This document shows positions 33,706 to 45,107 of a stretch of DNA of 64,000 bases, piece by piece. Numbering within the stretch: the stretch's first letter is position 1; each line of letters opens with the position of its first letter. Source of the stretch: Emydura subglobosa (Eukaryota > Chordata > Testudines > Chelidae); assembly GCA_007922225.1 (NCBI GenBank), contig ML679946.1:97718759-97782758 (forward strand). Direction: 5' to 3'. The translations under genes were made by a program, and so were the position numbers. Under the pieces are notes generated by a model, which was not told the origin of the DNA, did no database searches, and was given only the letters and a program-made list of their open reading frames with translations.

Positions 33706-36691
33706 TTGTGATAAAATTGTTGAGGAAAAGTGCTGTGGAGAGTTTAACAGGGAAGAGAAATGGGTAAGTGTTGACACAGGGGAATGAAAACAAATATGAA
33801 GAAAAATGTTTTTTAAACAATCATTACTAAGTAAAGATGATTCCCTAAGTAAGAAGAGAACATGTCTAGGGTTGCTCCAGGAAGTCCCAAACAGGGATTA
33901 GGATTGTAAACTATTCAGAACAGGGTCTGTCTCTTCCTATGTATATTAGAGGAAATTTCAAAATCTATTGAATAGTCTCTCCAATATAGGGAAGGAAGTA
34001 TCACTGCTTGGGTCAATTAATACTAGACTAGAAAAAGCACTGGAGTCTGTGATATAATGAGCACTCTTGCTTTGGCATGAGGGAAACACTAGCTAGCCTA
34101 AAAGGTCATTTCTAGCACTGAATACTTTAGGGACTACATGATATATGTAAACCAGGTGGGTGAAATGAAAGGTGGGCATATCAAAAAGGTGCTGCCATTC
34201 ATTTTCCAAGTACAGGAATCTGAAAAATCGGTATCATTCAGTTTCCCTTTTTTTAGCCACAGAATCGGTATGTGGGAGGGTAGAATGTGCCTTAAAATTA
34301 TTCAGCTTTTGAGAATAACTTGGATTTGTGAATGAATGTGTTCAAAACTCTCTCATGCCCCTCCAGCCTAAGCAGCTTTTGTCATCCACTCTTCTCTTTC
34401 ATAATCATCAGATGGGTACCTGCCACTGGATCTGGCTCCAGTCCAGAGGCAGAACATAAAGAAAACTTTACACAGATCTGATTGTTCTTATTCTGTGATG
34501 CGGGAATCATGCCTTGGGGAGACTTGAACTCACTCAGGGCCAGCTCCATAGCATCTATAAGCCAGTAAGGTCAGTGAATCTATGTTGATTTACAGCAGCT
34601 AAGGAGCTGCCTCTCCTTTTTTAGGTACCACATACATGTAAACCACTTTCACAGACTCTACTTATCATTCATCTTCTCCTACTTAGCTGATGGGACTGCA
34701 GGGTTCTGGGCCGGAAACATGCACAAACCACTTGCTGCTGCAAAGGGAAAAAGGAAGGGAAGCAAGGCCAGACTGGAGAAGAAGAGTGATTGTAGCAGCT
34801 AGACTCTCCCCTTCAGTTAAGCAGAAACCAGTGAAACAGACAGAAATCCAGCAAAGAGATTGACAATGCAATGGCACAAGAAGTGTCTTTTCTCAGCACC
34901 CCAAGTGAGGAGAGGAATTTGGCTATCCTAATCCATGAAAAATAAGTCCAGCTGTAGGTTACAGCTAAGATTTCATCATGGCAGTGGTCACCGGCTGTGA
35001 CCCTGCTCCCAACAACAGGATGACATGATATGAATAGATTCAGTAGAGTATACGATGCACTGGGGAGAGAAATACTGGACTCCCCTCAATTTGCAGCGTG
35101 GGGAAGGGGGAGAGCAAAAGCATAAAGGGGCCAGAGGAAGAGGAACCAGTTATGTTCCTGCATCATTATGGGTATGCAGATGGTGCCTATATTTTGCATC
35201 CTAGAATAGATGGTGTGTCCAGGTGGAGAGGGAGTAGAATCAAAAGACCAGGTACTCTATGCAACATGCGACCACAGAAGCTATTAAAATGTACATGCAG
35301 CGCTCAATAGGCCATCCAGTAGCAACACTGCATGGAAAATAGTCTTGTTGCCAGTTCCAGTGTGGGACCTGGGTGACATTAGTGGAAGTCATGAGATCCA
35401 AAGAGTGTAATCTTGTTGTTCCAGGGGACCCTCATTTCCCAAGACTTAAATACACCCCCCATATGCAGCAATGTTGACCTTGTGGTCAAAGGGGAAGATG
35501 CGGCATAACAGTAGCTCTTCCAAAGCTACAGATATTTAGTGAGTAACTTTCCTCCCTCCATATGTTCATGGTCAAGATGATGTGGCCCCAGGTCCATTAG
35601 GCAACCAGGCTGTTTGAAATGATCAATGAAAAGCAACAGTAAAGGACTGTAGCTAAGAGATGTCCAGGTGTCACCAGCAACTAGGCTACATTGAATCACT
35701 TTATTTGTCAAAAAACAACGGCTGATCTGTGGTCGATAAGCATAAGTATGGCTGTGACTGCTGACAAAACATCCAGGACTTACAAGTCATGTGCGGGTCA
35801 AATGTGTGCATTGTGTTTCCTAACTTGGCAAACTAGAGTAAGAACAAGTGAAAGTCCATGGGTGTCACCTGAAAGCAGGTATGTCATCAGAACAATTCAT
35901 TCCCAACAACTGAGAGGCTCCTTTTAGCACAAGGACAGCTTTGGAGCACAAGTGTCCTTGGAGAGTTCCCAAGATATATGTTCCTGCAGACAGCAGGAGA
36001 AAAACGATCTTCCAGCAGGAGTCACAGGTGCAGAATGAGAGGTGATAGCACAGCAGCTCCCACGGGAAGAGAAGATATGTTACAAAGCAGAAGCTCTTGC
36101 CCTTCATTCCTCTCTAATCCTTGTGTGCCACTCAGTTTAAGATTCCTGACCTCCTTACCAGAGATTTAGAACCAGATCCAGGTGATTCAGTAGAACAGAC
36201 ATTCCTACCCAAGTTAACTTAGTACTGGAATAAGATATCTGTGCTGAGTAGGTTTATTTTTTATATGAGGTTTCAAGTGCATAAGATGAAGAGAAAATTC
36301 TGCCATCAAACACAGTTGTAAAGCTCCCACTAATGTCATTAAAGCCTGGCACAAAGGGATTTGGGTGTTGCAACACCTAATTTGTAGGTGTTTTGAAATA
36401 ATATTCCTGTGATTTTTCTATACACAAAATCTGATTTAGGTGCCTAGGCTCCCTGTACAATGAATGGGGAGAGCTAAGCACCTTAGAATATGATCCACAA
36501 AGCCAGAACTCTGGGCAGGGTGCTGCCTATGCATGACCACTGACGGAAGTGGGAGAGGGGCAATTGCCCAGGGGCCCAGCAATTTAAAAGAGCCCTGGCA
36601 GTTAGATGCATATCCTCTTCTCCTGCACACACACCCCTTTCCCCTGAGGCCACAGCTGCTCATGATCTCTCTGCCCCTCCCCTGAGCTGAG
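33706..36691. other. mostly single-copy DNA, no gene seen
   Basis: The longest frames (35691-35927, 35865-36107, 36436-36663) lie on both strands and have no motif. 33895-33950 resembles a SINE tail (GGATTGTAAACTATTCAGAA, CAGGGTCTGTCTCTTCC). 34556-34615 is half of a P1 element (GTTGATTTACAGCAGCTAAG). Otherwise nothing recognised. Confidence 0.45.
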
Positions 36692-36863
36692 CTTATTTAT
36701 TATGCCTCATGCAGGTTCCTGGGAGGCTGAGGAGACGGTATCTGCTACTCAGCATCCTGGGTTTATCAGTATCTCCCTGGGGAGTCCAAGGGACCCGGGG
36801 AACTGAGTAGCAGATACTGCCTCCTTAGCTGGCCAGGAACTTTCATGGTACATAATAAATAAG
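36692..36863. repeat. long hairpin-forming inverted repeat
   Basis: The left arm begins CTTATTTATTATG and contains GGTATCTGCTACTCAG; the right arm is its inverse, with CTGAGTAGCAGATACTGCC and CATAATAAATAAG. Over the first 70 bases 55 match by hand count. The centre is near 36777. It could be a DNA element made only of inverted arms, or a transcribed hairpin. No known family is recognised. Confidence 0.8.
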
Positions 36864-37184
36864 TAAAAACTTGTGGTGGAAGCCCATTCAGACCTCCTTG
36901 TCTAGGTGGGCCATTGAGTATTCTGCCCTGCAGCCCGGAATTGCTGTCGGTGGGTCTGTGCTTATGCTAGTCAATGAGAGACACCATTCTTAAGCCTCAC
37001 CACTGTCATGGAGATAAAGCATCTAAGTCCAGGTGGTGAGAAGGTGCCTATCTCTGCTAGCGATCCACAAAACAGAGGCTCTTCTGCGTAAGTGGTGTGT
37101 GGCCTGAGCTGGTAGGTATGCTCAGAAGCTTCTTAACTCCACACAGTATGGGGGAAAAGGACCTTTTTTATAACCTTTTGTTCC
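36864..37184. other. no gene seen
   Basis: No repeat or open frame of interest recognised. Confidence 0.5.
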
Positions 37185-37320
37185 ATGGCTAGAGCCCTCA
37201 TGTGGGAGACCACCAGTTCAAGGCCACCCTTCACCTCAGTAGGAGAAGGGATCAAACTAGGTTGTCCTACTTTTCAGGTGGGTGCCCTAAGCACTGGGCT
37301 ATAGTGTCACTCATTTGCTT
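37185..37320. repeat. inverted pair of tRNA-like segments, copy 1
   Basis: The left half, CATGGCTAGAGCCCTCATGT, GGGAGACCACCAGTTCAAGG, has box A- and box B-like motifs (AGTTCAAGG). The right half, GATCAAACTAGGTTGTCC and GGTGGGTGCCCTAAGCACTG, GGCTATAGTGTC is the same head inverted. Confidence 0.6.
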
Positions 37321-37394
37321 TGGCCCCATTAATATTTAATCATTTGATTAAGGTGGAATGACTTAAAGTGGAGCAATTGAGGGACTCTGGCATC

Positions 37395-37535
37395 AGCCGA
37401 GTGTTGGGCTGCTCACCTAAGAGTTAGTGGAGCACTGTTCAACTCCTGTGCTCCCCCCTGCTCAAGCAGGAGGGAGACTTGAACTGGTGGCCATCTAGAT
37501 CCTACCTGAGGGGTCTAACCGCTAAGCTGACAGTT
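37395..37535. repeat. inverted pair of tRNA-like segments, copy 2
   Basis: GGCTGCTCACCTAAGAGTTA and CAACTCCTGTGCTCCCCCCT at the left; GGGAGACTTGAACTGGTGGC and GGGTCTAACCGCTAAGCTGA at the right as the inverse. CTGCTCAAGCAGG at the centre is itself a palindrome. Confidence 0.6.
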
Positions 37536-38164
37536 ACAAGAGAGCAATGCTTTGCTTTTTCTTCCCCCTGCTGCTTTCTGTTGGCATAAGTATGCCTACC
37601 AGATCAGGTCCTCCCCCCCCACCCCATGATTTAGTCGGCAGTGCATCTATCTTCTGTTTTCTGGGTTGCTCTGGGGCTTAGACAGGAGAGCGGTGTCTGG
37701 GTGCCTGGAAGGAGGCAGCATTGTGCACGCCCAGAAGCAGAGACACAGGAAACATTTTACTACAAAAAAACCGTACACATTGAGTGTGTTTAGACACCTT
37801 CAGTCTTAGGGGACAGCCAAGCAGGAGTTTTCTGGATCACAGTGGTGCCTAAAAGGAGGCTTTAGGTATCTATGGATCTGTAGATCCAGGCCTAAGAGCT
37901 GTGTGTGCATATCTGGAGGCAGAATTAAACTTTCTATTATCACATAGGCAGGCAAGGCACATTACGCCAATTCCAACAACAGTCTTACATAAGTGAGTTA
38001 GCAAGAAGAGTGCAATCGGTAAAGGTTTTGTGAAGTGGAACATTGACTGCAGTACTGTGGGTCTGGTAAAGAGAGAGGCTGTCCCCTCCATTATCTGTGA
38101 CAGGATGCTTCTGCATGTGCAAGCTCAAATTGCATTGGTCTCTTTTGCCGCTATGTGTTGCAAA
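37536..38164. other. no gene seen
   Basis: Includes a C-rich run near 37612-37625. Short frames on both strands without motifs. Confidence 0.5.
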
Positions 38165-38340
38165 TTCAGATCTTTCGGGGCGTTTAAAAGAAATTTAAAA
38201 CAGTGGTTCAAAAATAAAAAGGGGGGAAATATCTGACATAAATTAACCTGTGCAACTTGCTGCCACAAGATGTTGAAGTGAAAAGCTTAGCAAACTCAAA
38301 AGAGGATTAGAGTCTTACAGGGAAATGCATCCCTATGTAG
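38165..38340 (+). mobile_element. CR1-like 3' coding fragment
   Basis: AACTTGCTGCCACAAGATGT, TGAAAAGCTTAGCAAACTC and AAAAGAGGATTAGAGTCTTA match the LINE segment that encodes the 'WN-LP-V' and 'F-K-LD' C-terminus (compare 54590-54660). No open frame. Confidence 0.5.
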
Positions 38341-38929
38341 GAGGCCAGCAAAAAAGCCTGTGCACCAGACAAATCCCACTTTAGACAGTTCTAAGGGCTT
38401 ATTAGGACTTAATTGACCCACTGCACAAAAGTGACTTTCATCTTTTCATGGCTACAGAGCACATCTACATTTACTGTAGCCAAATAATATGCTATGGGTG
38501 CAGACTTCAGTGATTGTGTGGGAATCAAGTCCTTTGAAAGCTACTTGCTTTAGGGTTTCCAGGCATAAAGGTGATTACTAACCAGTCTTAGAAAGAGATC
38601 TATCTCCCTCATATAGTAGTGCACCAAGTGTATTGGTTTATGAAGGGTTTTAAATTCTTCCTGGTAGTGACCAGTGGCCACTGGTCTGTTTTAATTTGGC
38701 AGCTCCTTTATTGCCCCTAAAGCCAGAAATAGACAGTTGCTTTACTGTGGAAGGCTGGAAATGGCCTGGACTCAAGAAACCTTTCCGTCAAAAACTTCCT
38801 TAAAAATCGATAGATCTCCACAAAACGTTTCGGTTTTAGCAAAACGGTATAATTCAACAACAGGAACAAAGTAGTCTGAAATGTTACAACCAGCTCTCTC
38901 ATTGAGCTCAGAAGCAGCAAAGGCTGTGT
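38341..38929. other. no gene seen
   Basis: Only the 3' part of a 134-codon minus frame (38717-39121) enters here. It has no motif and overlaps the next repeat. Confidence 0.5.
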
Positions 38930-39120
38930 CTCAACTGCAATCAGACACCTGTGGCTGGGCCGGGCCAGCTGACCCACCTTGTAGGGTCCTAGAGCCTGGC
39001 CTCCAGCCCAACCTGGAATGTCTCCACTGCAATTAAACAACCTCACAGCCTGAGCCATGCGAGCCCAAGTCAGCTGGCCTGGGCCAGCTGCGGGTTTTAT
39101 TTGTGGTATAGACATACCCA
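38930..39120. repeat. T1-related GC-rich element
   Basis: The left end GCTGTGTCTCAACTGCAATC and right end TGTGGTATAGACATACCC. Inside, GGCTGGGCCGGGCCAGCTGA and AGCTGGCCTGGGCCAGCTGC are inverted copies of each other. A GTCTCCACTGCAATTAAACA segment lies near the centre. Confidence 0.6.
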
Positions 39121-39849
39121 AAGGGTGCCTGACTGTAAGCCCACCTGGTCAGTAGTGTGCTGATTGTATTCCAGCTCTATCTGAAGCCTTTGGCAAGGCC
39201 TTTAGCTCAAGTTCTTGCTAATATTTTAAATAAATTAGTAATCTATGCAACATCTATTTCTGGAAATTCATTGTCATTTTCTCCCCCTTCTTGCTGGCAG
39301 CTGCAATTAGGCAAACTCATAATTTTTTGTAAGCATCAATTAAGATCAGGATAATATGAAATGTACTTTTTCATGCTTGTGGTAGTTGCTGTACCTGATA
39401 ATTAAACTGCGGAGATTAGCATTGGAGAAGGCATTACCTGTCTCGGTCCATTTTGTTTTGAAGACTTTTCTCTAAGGGTTACAGCAGTGAGGATCTGAGG
39501 ATCTTTCATTTGGGATTTAAGTCCACAAATGAGTCAAGCTCTGCCTGTGAAGTGACAAAGGACATATGAACAGTAATCAGCAAAATTACCCAGAAAAAAC
39601 AACCATGTTGCTCTAGTATGTTTTAAAGTCTGAATGGAGCTCAGCTGTTTTGATTGACATGAGGTTCATCCAATGACATTTCAGGCTTTGATTTGTGGGC
39701 ATTTGCATCCCCGGGTGAAATTCTGAACCAAGGCTAGTCAATGTGAGGTTTGCCATTGTTTTAAATGGAGTAAGGATTTCACTGCCTTGACTTTGGTTTT
39801 CCTGTTTCCTTACCTGTTCCTTATGGGAAAAAAACAGCTTTCCTCCTTT
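39121..39849. other. AT-rich single-copy DNA, no gene seen
   Basis: 39175-39420 is a candidate conserved noncoding stretch by its AT-rich, motif-dense character (see findings). No repeat recognised. Confidence 0.4.
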
Positions 39850-39945
39850 TTACCTAGCTTCCTGTGACTCTAAAACTCAAACTCTGTCCCCAACTCTGCA
39901 ACAGATATACTATGTGACCTAGGGCTAGTCACTTAATATCAGGTC
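39850..39945 (+). repeat. SINE body fragment
   Basis: CCCAACTCTGCAACAGATAT, ACTATGTGACCTAGGGCTAG and TCACTTAATATCAGG match the SINE body (CTCTGCCAC, GTGACCTTGGGC, AAGTCACTTAA). Confidence 0.65.
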
Positions 39946-39949
39946 TTAG

Positions 39950-40750
39950 CCTGGGCACCTATAAATGTGACCTGATTTTTCTAAGATTTTCAGAAGTGGC
40001 AAGTAATTCTGGATAGGTCAGTGTAACAGGGTCCACCTCACCGCCTTGGCACCTCCTGCTGGTTATCGGGGGAATCAGTTCTCAGCCAGACACCCCTCTC
40101 TGCAGCATCTTGCATTCAGTCTTGCCTCCACTGGACCATCCTTCTTGTGACTCAGCCCTCTGGTCATCACAATTTATGCTCCCCTGCCTTCCAGGGGATG
40201 CTGTAGTCTGTTCTAGCCACCTCCCACTGTGGACAATGCAGTCCTGCTGCCAGTCCAATGGTGATCAGCGGAGTGAAGGAGGACCCAGGCCCACCCTCCA
40301 CTCTCCCACACAACTCTTCTGTAGGTTTCCCTCAGCCACTTCCCCACAGCCCCAGTACCTTCTCCGCCCTGACTTCAGGGCATTGGGCTCTGCTGAGTCC
40401 CAGCAGCCAGCCACTGCTCTGTCCAGGGTGCTGACAGTCCTTCCTATTCAAGCCCCTGGGAGGCACCATGTTTGCTCCACACTGCAGCTCCCTTTTATAC
40501 TGGCCTCCTGGCCCCTGATTGGCTGCCACACAGCCCCTTCCTACTTCTCGAGCAGCCTCTCCAAGGGCCCTCTTAACCATTTCCCGGCCAGTGATGGGCA
40601 GGTGCTACATCACAGTCAGCTTCTGGGTAAATGATTTAGCGGATGGATGCTCAGCTTTTTCTGAAAATCAGGCCCTTTTGGGCTGTCTTAAACTGGGTAT
40701 CCAAAACCAGACACCTCAAATCGCTTGTCACTTTTAAAAATCCTGGATGA
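39950..40750. repeat. P3 palindrome split by a solo LTR
   Basis: The left arm (GGGCACCTATAAATGTGACC, TGATTTTTCTAAGATTTTCA, GAAGTGGCAAG) ends at 40021. The right arm resumes at 40615 with GATGCTCAGCTTTTTCTGAA, AATCAGGCCC and CACCTCAAATCGCTTG. Joined, the two make the usual P3 inverted arms, so the LTR is the younger insertion. Confidence 0.7.
40022..40614 (-). mobile_element. solo LTR, Gypsy-like, reverse orientation
   Basis: On the plus strand it starts TGTAACAGGG and ends GCTACATCACA; the TG...CA ends read on the minus strand as TGTGATGTAGC to CCCTGTTACA. Perfect 5-bp target duplication GTCAG at 40017-40021 and 40615-40619, typical of Gypsy-type integrases. On the minus strand a TATA box (GTATAAAAGG) lies at about 40492-40501, with CCAATCAG upstream near 40517-40524, giving a normal polymerase II promoter. 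At 593 bp it has no second LTR. The 174-codon frame (40110-40634) and the minus frames inside are not genes. Confidence 0.9.
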
Positions 40751-41487
40751 ATCTTAAGCATCATTAATTGGAAAAAATTTACCCATGTTTATATTTTTGT
40801 CCTTTTTGGCAAAACAGCTTTTTATTATACATTTGTTAGTTGCTGCTTGTCTGCCTCATTTTGCATTTAAAAAGTAAGGCTTTTATCCTGTTTTTTCCCA
40901 GTGCCTGGACAAATGGTGGCTATAAAATCATACCATTTAAACACATTTTTATCTAGATATTCATACAAATATATAGAAATATATTATCATTCAGCAAATG
41001 GGTTCAACAATGATATGTTATAAAAAAAAAAAGATGGACAGCATTGGTTCAGAAATGTCTGGGATCTGCTGGTAGAAATCAGCAGGTACAAGTATTGCAG
41101 GGTAACCAATGCATCTATTTTTCAGAGAGTGATTTAGGAGGGAGAGCACTGAATTTATATTGAACCAGTACTCCAATGTGGTATTCAGGGGCACTGCATT
41201 AATAGAGTTATTGTCTTTCAGATAAGGAAATAAATAAAACCAAGCTCCTGGTTATACGGTAATTAAAAGACCCATAATACTTTCCCAATCGTAGTGATAG
41301 CCCTAAAATCCTGGCTAAATTCTAACTCTAGTAACTATATTCTGCCTATCTAAAATTCCCCCTGTGTTTTTAACTAGGCATGATCTTTTTCCCCTCTTTG
41401 TGTTCTAGACAGGGTGTTTACTATTCTATCATCCTGTTAATCTGCTGCCATATTCCACCCTGAAGGACACCACACTTCAATGGCTGG
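40751..41487. other. AT-rich DNA, no gene seen
   Basis: A poly-A run is at about 41022-41031. Nothing else recognised. Confidence 0.5.
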
Positions 41488-42196
41488 CAGGGCTGGCCCA
41501 AACTTGGAACTTTGATTTGACAGGAAATTTTGACATGTCAAAATTTGTTGTTGTTCCAAACTGGAATAAAAAGCAAATATTTTCAAAATTTCCTTTGATA
41601 TGGAAATGCCCCCAAAATTTCATTTAACAAACTTTCATTTAAAATTGTTTCAAAATGACTGTTTTGTTTAAAAATTATTTTATTTCATTCTATATTACTT
41701 ATGTTTTTACCTTATTTCATGACATGTCAGCAGTAATAATGACAAAGATGAAAAGATTTTGATTTAGAAATGTAACCATGATACCACATGGAGGTTGCAG
41801 TTCAGATGCCCCCGTGTTCCTATTCTCCTCTGTAGACAGGACTCCCCAGATAGACTACAGCTCCCACAATACATCACAGTCTTCCATCTTGGAGAGAAGC
41901 TGTTCAATGGATCATGGGAGCTATAGCCTGAACGGGAAGCTTGACTCATAATGGAGAATGGGGATATGAGGTAATTCAGCTAGTACATCCATGAGGCACA
42001 ATGGCCACATTTCCAAGCTGAAATATTTTGGTTTTCAACAGAAATACATTGGCTTTGGGAAGGTTAGTCTTCTACAAAAAAATAGATTTTTCATGGAAAG
42101 CAAACACTTATCACTTATATATAATATCATTTTCACCCCCTGCCCCAATCTTCTGTCAAAAAATAATTTCAACAGAAAATTTTCAACCAGCCCTAC
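41488..42196. mobile_element. W1 long palindromic element
   Basis: The outer ends GGGCTGGCCCAAACTTGG and AATTTTCAACCAGCCCTA are inverted. AT-rich arms (CAAAATTTCATTTAACAAAC on the left; GAAATATTTTGGTTTTCAAC on the right) surround a core with GACTACAGCTCCCACAATAC and CAATGGATCATGGGAGCTAT, again inverted. About 709 bp. Best seen as a non-autonomous DNA transposon or foldback element; frames inside (41764-41949, 41991-42368) are accidental. Confidence 0.75.
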
Positions 42197-43074
42197 TTTC
42201 CTTTCCTTTGGCACTGGTGTAAATTGCTTAAAGGTAGAAGGTGGTGGAGAATCGGGTCCCCATCTCCTTCTATCGCTACTGGAGTGCTACAACTGCTCTC
42301 TGCATCCCTTACAATTCCGGTGTCCCAGAGCCTCACAAGGCCCTAATTTAGCCCTTTACTTTTTGTGAGGCTCATTCCTTACCTTCCCCAAGCCCTATTC
42401 CACATACTCTCAGTGACCTGACTTTAAATGAGCTGGAAACATCTCACTGCAAGGCTGCAGGTGCATTCCTTTCAGTGCTCTGCGCCTGCCAGCCTGTCTG
42501 CTTTGGCTATAGGCCTCCTGTTTTGGGATTTCTTTCCAGCCACCAGGGAGTTTATCAAATAAAGAGCATGAGCAGTGATAAAGCTTGACTAACAGTGGGA
42601 CTGGGGGGAGGGGAGATTGTTTTTTCCTGGCCAATCACAGACAAATGTGTGCACCAGCTGTGTTATTTAAAAACATGTAGACTAGAGATGAAACAAACAC
42701 CCAGAATCCAAATACCCAGAACTTGGGGGTATTTGAAATCTGGACCTGAATGTGTCAAGGTGTATAATATGTTTTGTAAGTACCAAGGAATGCCATGCTA
42801 CAGCACTCGTTAGAATGCAGTGCATTAAGAATCAAATTAAATACTGTATCACCTCCACTTAAGGAAGCAGCTGAAACAGAAATATAATGTTCCAGAGAAG
42901 GATGAGAAAGGTGGTGTGGTTAGACCTATATATAGGAGAGATTGAATTGATTATTTAGCTTGGAAAACTGCATGGAAGGTTTTGATTTAGATATTTAATA
43001 AGATTAAGCGTGCATATTAAAAACTGATTAGTCCCTCCTTTATGTGCCATCCCATAATAGACGAGCCAGGGATC
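42197..43074. other. no gene seen
   Basis: Short frames on both strands at 42410-42813 have no motif. No repeat recognised. Confidence 0.5.
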
Positions 43075-43200
43075 ACTCAAAATTAATGGCAGATGTTTAA
43101 AATCAACAAAAGGAAATATTTCTTCCCACAAACATGGCCATTCTGTGTCATTTGCTGCCTCACGTGATCGCAGAATTAAATATAATGTGTGGGTTTTCAG
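43075..43200 (+). mobile_element. possible LINE C-terminal fragment
   Basis: AAAAGGAAATATTTCTTCCC, ACAAACATGGCCATTCTGTG and CATTTGCTGCCTCACGTGAT resemble LINE DNA coding for a KKFF-type C-terminal box and the 'W-ELP' region. Weak. Confidence 0.35.
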
Positions 43201-44324
43201 TAGGGTGCGTGTGGGATGGTCATGCTGTGCCAATGATATTTGCATCCTAAGACAGGGCTGTAGGCACTAGGATACCTTGCTAGTGGGCACTTTATAAATA
43301 CCTAAAAGGTAATTAAATCTCATGACTAATCAATCAACTAATCAATGAGTGGATCAGAGAAGAATTCTAGCCCAACCTCATGTTCAGGCCCTTGTACAAT
43401 TGCCTAGGTGGATGAGGAAGAGGCCTCACCTTTCCAGAAGCATCTGGTATTGGACATTATCAGAGGCAGGCTATTCACAGAATGGCATTTGACATAGCAT
43501 GGGAAACTCGACGTTGCTGCATTCAGTGAGGAAGTTAGGTATACCTCATGGTTCGACTGGAGAAGATGGTAGAGTCCCAGTGGACCATGCAGGGTAGTGT
43601 TTTCTCAGGACAGAACTATTAAATTCAGAGGTTGACTGTTATAAAGAGAGGCCTGAAGTCTGCACAGATTCTTTTGCAAATATCTCCATGTGTCACTGCA
43701 ACTTCCCTTGCAGGTCAGGTATGAGCACATGCAGATGGTTAGGTATCTAGGCTTAGATTCCCAAAAGTACTTAGGTGCCTACGTTTCTGCCCCTAAGCAT
43801 GTGTACTCCCAGGCACCTATCTCCTGTCTAGGCCTCGCAGCAAACCACAAATCAGAGAAGATGGGCCACCCAAGTTGCATGAGGGTCAGAACTAGTTCAG
43901 ATATGTTTTTGTGTGCTGCAGCCATCCCTCTGATTGCAGCGTAGATACAGAGCTAGAAGCTTAAATGTTTTGAGTATAACAAATTAGTTGTATTATTAGC
44001 ACAACATATTACATTACCTGTTCTTGTTAGGTCCAGATCCTGGCGGTCTTTGTAAAAACTAAGGTGACAACTTGCAGCTTCTTAGGTCAGAGAATAATTT
44101 GGGGTGGGTAGGATCTCTCGTGGTTAATTGGACCTGTCCCCTGTTGTCATGACCCATGAATTTTCATGAAGAGCAAACCCACAAAAGGTTTGGTGCAGGT
44201 GAGTGTTCCATTGTTGGTTGCATTTCTGAAAACGTTCAGAACCTCTTCCGTCTACAGAACTGGTCACAAGTGAGCTCCTTTTGAGATTTCCATCTTCCAG
44301 ATGGGCCAGAAGAATGGTCAGTTA
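43201..44324. other. mostly single-copy DNA
   Basis: 43425-43480 (CACCTTTCCAGAAGCATCTG, GTATTGGACATTATCAGAGG) is an old CR1 3' piece, plus strand. 43735-43815 has a P3-like TAGGCTTAGATTCCCAAAAG. No gene seen. Confidence 0.4.
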
Positions 44325-44420
44325 GCATTATTTGTATTTCAGTGGTACCCACAGGCCACAGTTATACTTGAGGGCTCTGTTGTGCTAGATACTGTATGTT
44401 TTGGCCAGACCTAAAGACAT
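44325..44420 (-). repeat. SINE tail, reverse orientation
   Basis: GCATTATTTGTATTTCAGTG, GTACCCACAGGCCACAG and CTCTGTTGTGCTAGATACTG match the inverted tail. Confidence 0.65.
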
Positions 44421-45107
44421 GAGATGCTGCACCCTGAACTAAAGAGCCAGGCTGTATCACTGATGACTGTAATAGACTCAGGCACAGAGTGGGGACACAA
44501 CAAACACTCACTTATACACACAAGGGTAGACTATACTTGTCCTGAAAAGCTTGCTGTCTGAACCAAGAGCTTTCCAGCTTTTACTGCCCCCCGCCCCCTC
44601 CCCCATGGTATCTTGGTGTTTCTACTTCCAGCCAGAACTAGGAAATGCAGAGGGAGGTGAGAATGCAAAATATTAAATAAAAATTCAACAGTATAATTCC
44701 CGTTTCTAGAAAAGGTCCAGTTCAAGTCTGAGGCAAAAAGTTCAGCTCATTTATTTTATCTGCACTTCTCTGCCCAACACTGAATCTTTCCTCTGAATTC
44801 TCCCAACTAAAACTCCAGTAAGTCATTTTGCCTTTTTCTTTTCTTCTGGACATTGTGAGTTCCATGTGTCATACACACAATGTGCATTCTGTAGGCATTT
44901 TTTCCCCATTCCTCAATTATTTTAGGATGCATAGTTATCCAGTCCCTTTTGTAGGATTCATTTCAGACCACAGTGTTGCTCCATGGCAGATGTTTTGGCA
45001 TTTCAATCCTTCTGCTGTGTTGGCTCGGCAGAAACGGTGCCTAATGGTAACTGTGCTAGTGCTCTTAGACATTGGAGAGGCTACCACTATCGGAGACTAG
45101 AGGTTCT
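44421..45107. other. no gene seen
   Basis: A CCCCCCGCCCCCTCCCCC run is at 44587-44604. The 90-codon frame at 44828-45100 has no motif. Confidence 0.5.

Noticed and set aside
37185..37320. Possible tRNA gene because of box A- and box B-like motifs
   Set aside because: No cloverleaf with anticodon stem can be drawn; the sequence is an inverted SINE-like pair.
40110..40634. 174-codon plus-strand frame
   Set aside because: It lies antisense within a solo LTR whose promoter is on the other strand; no motif.
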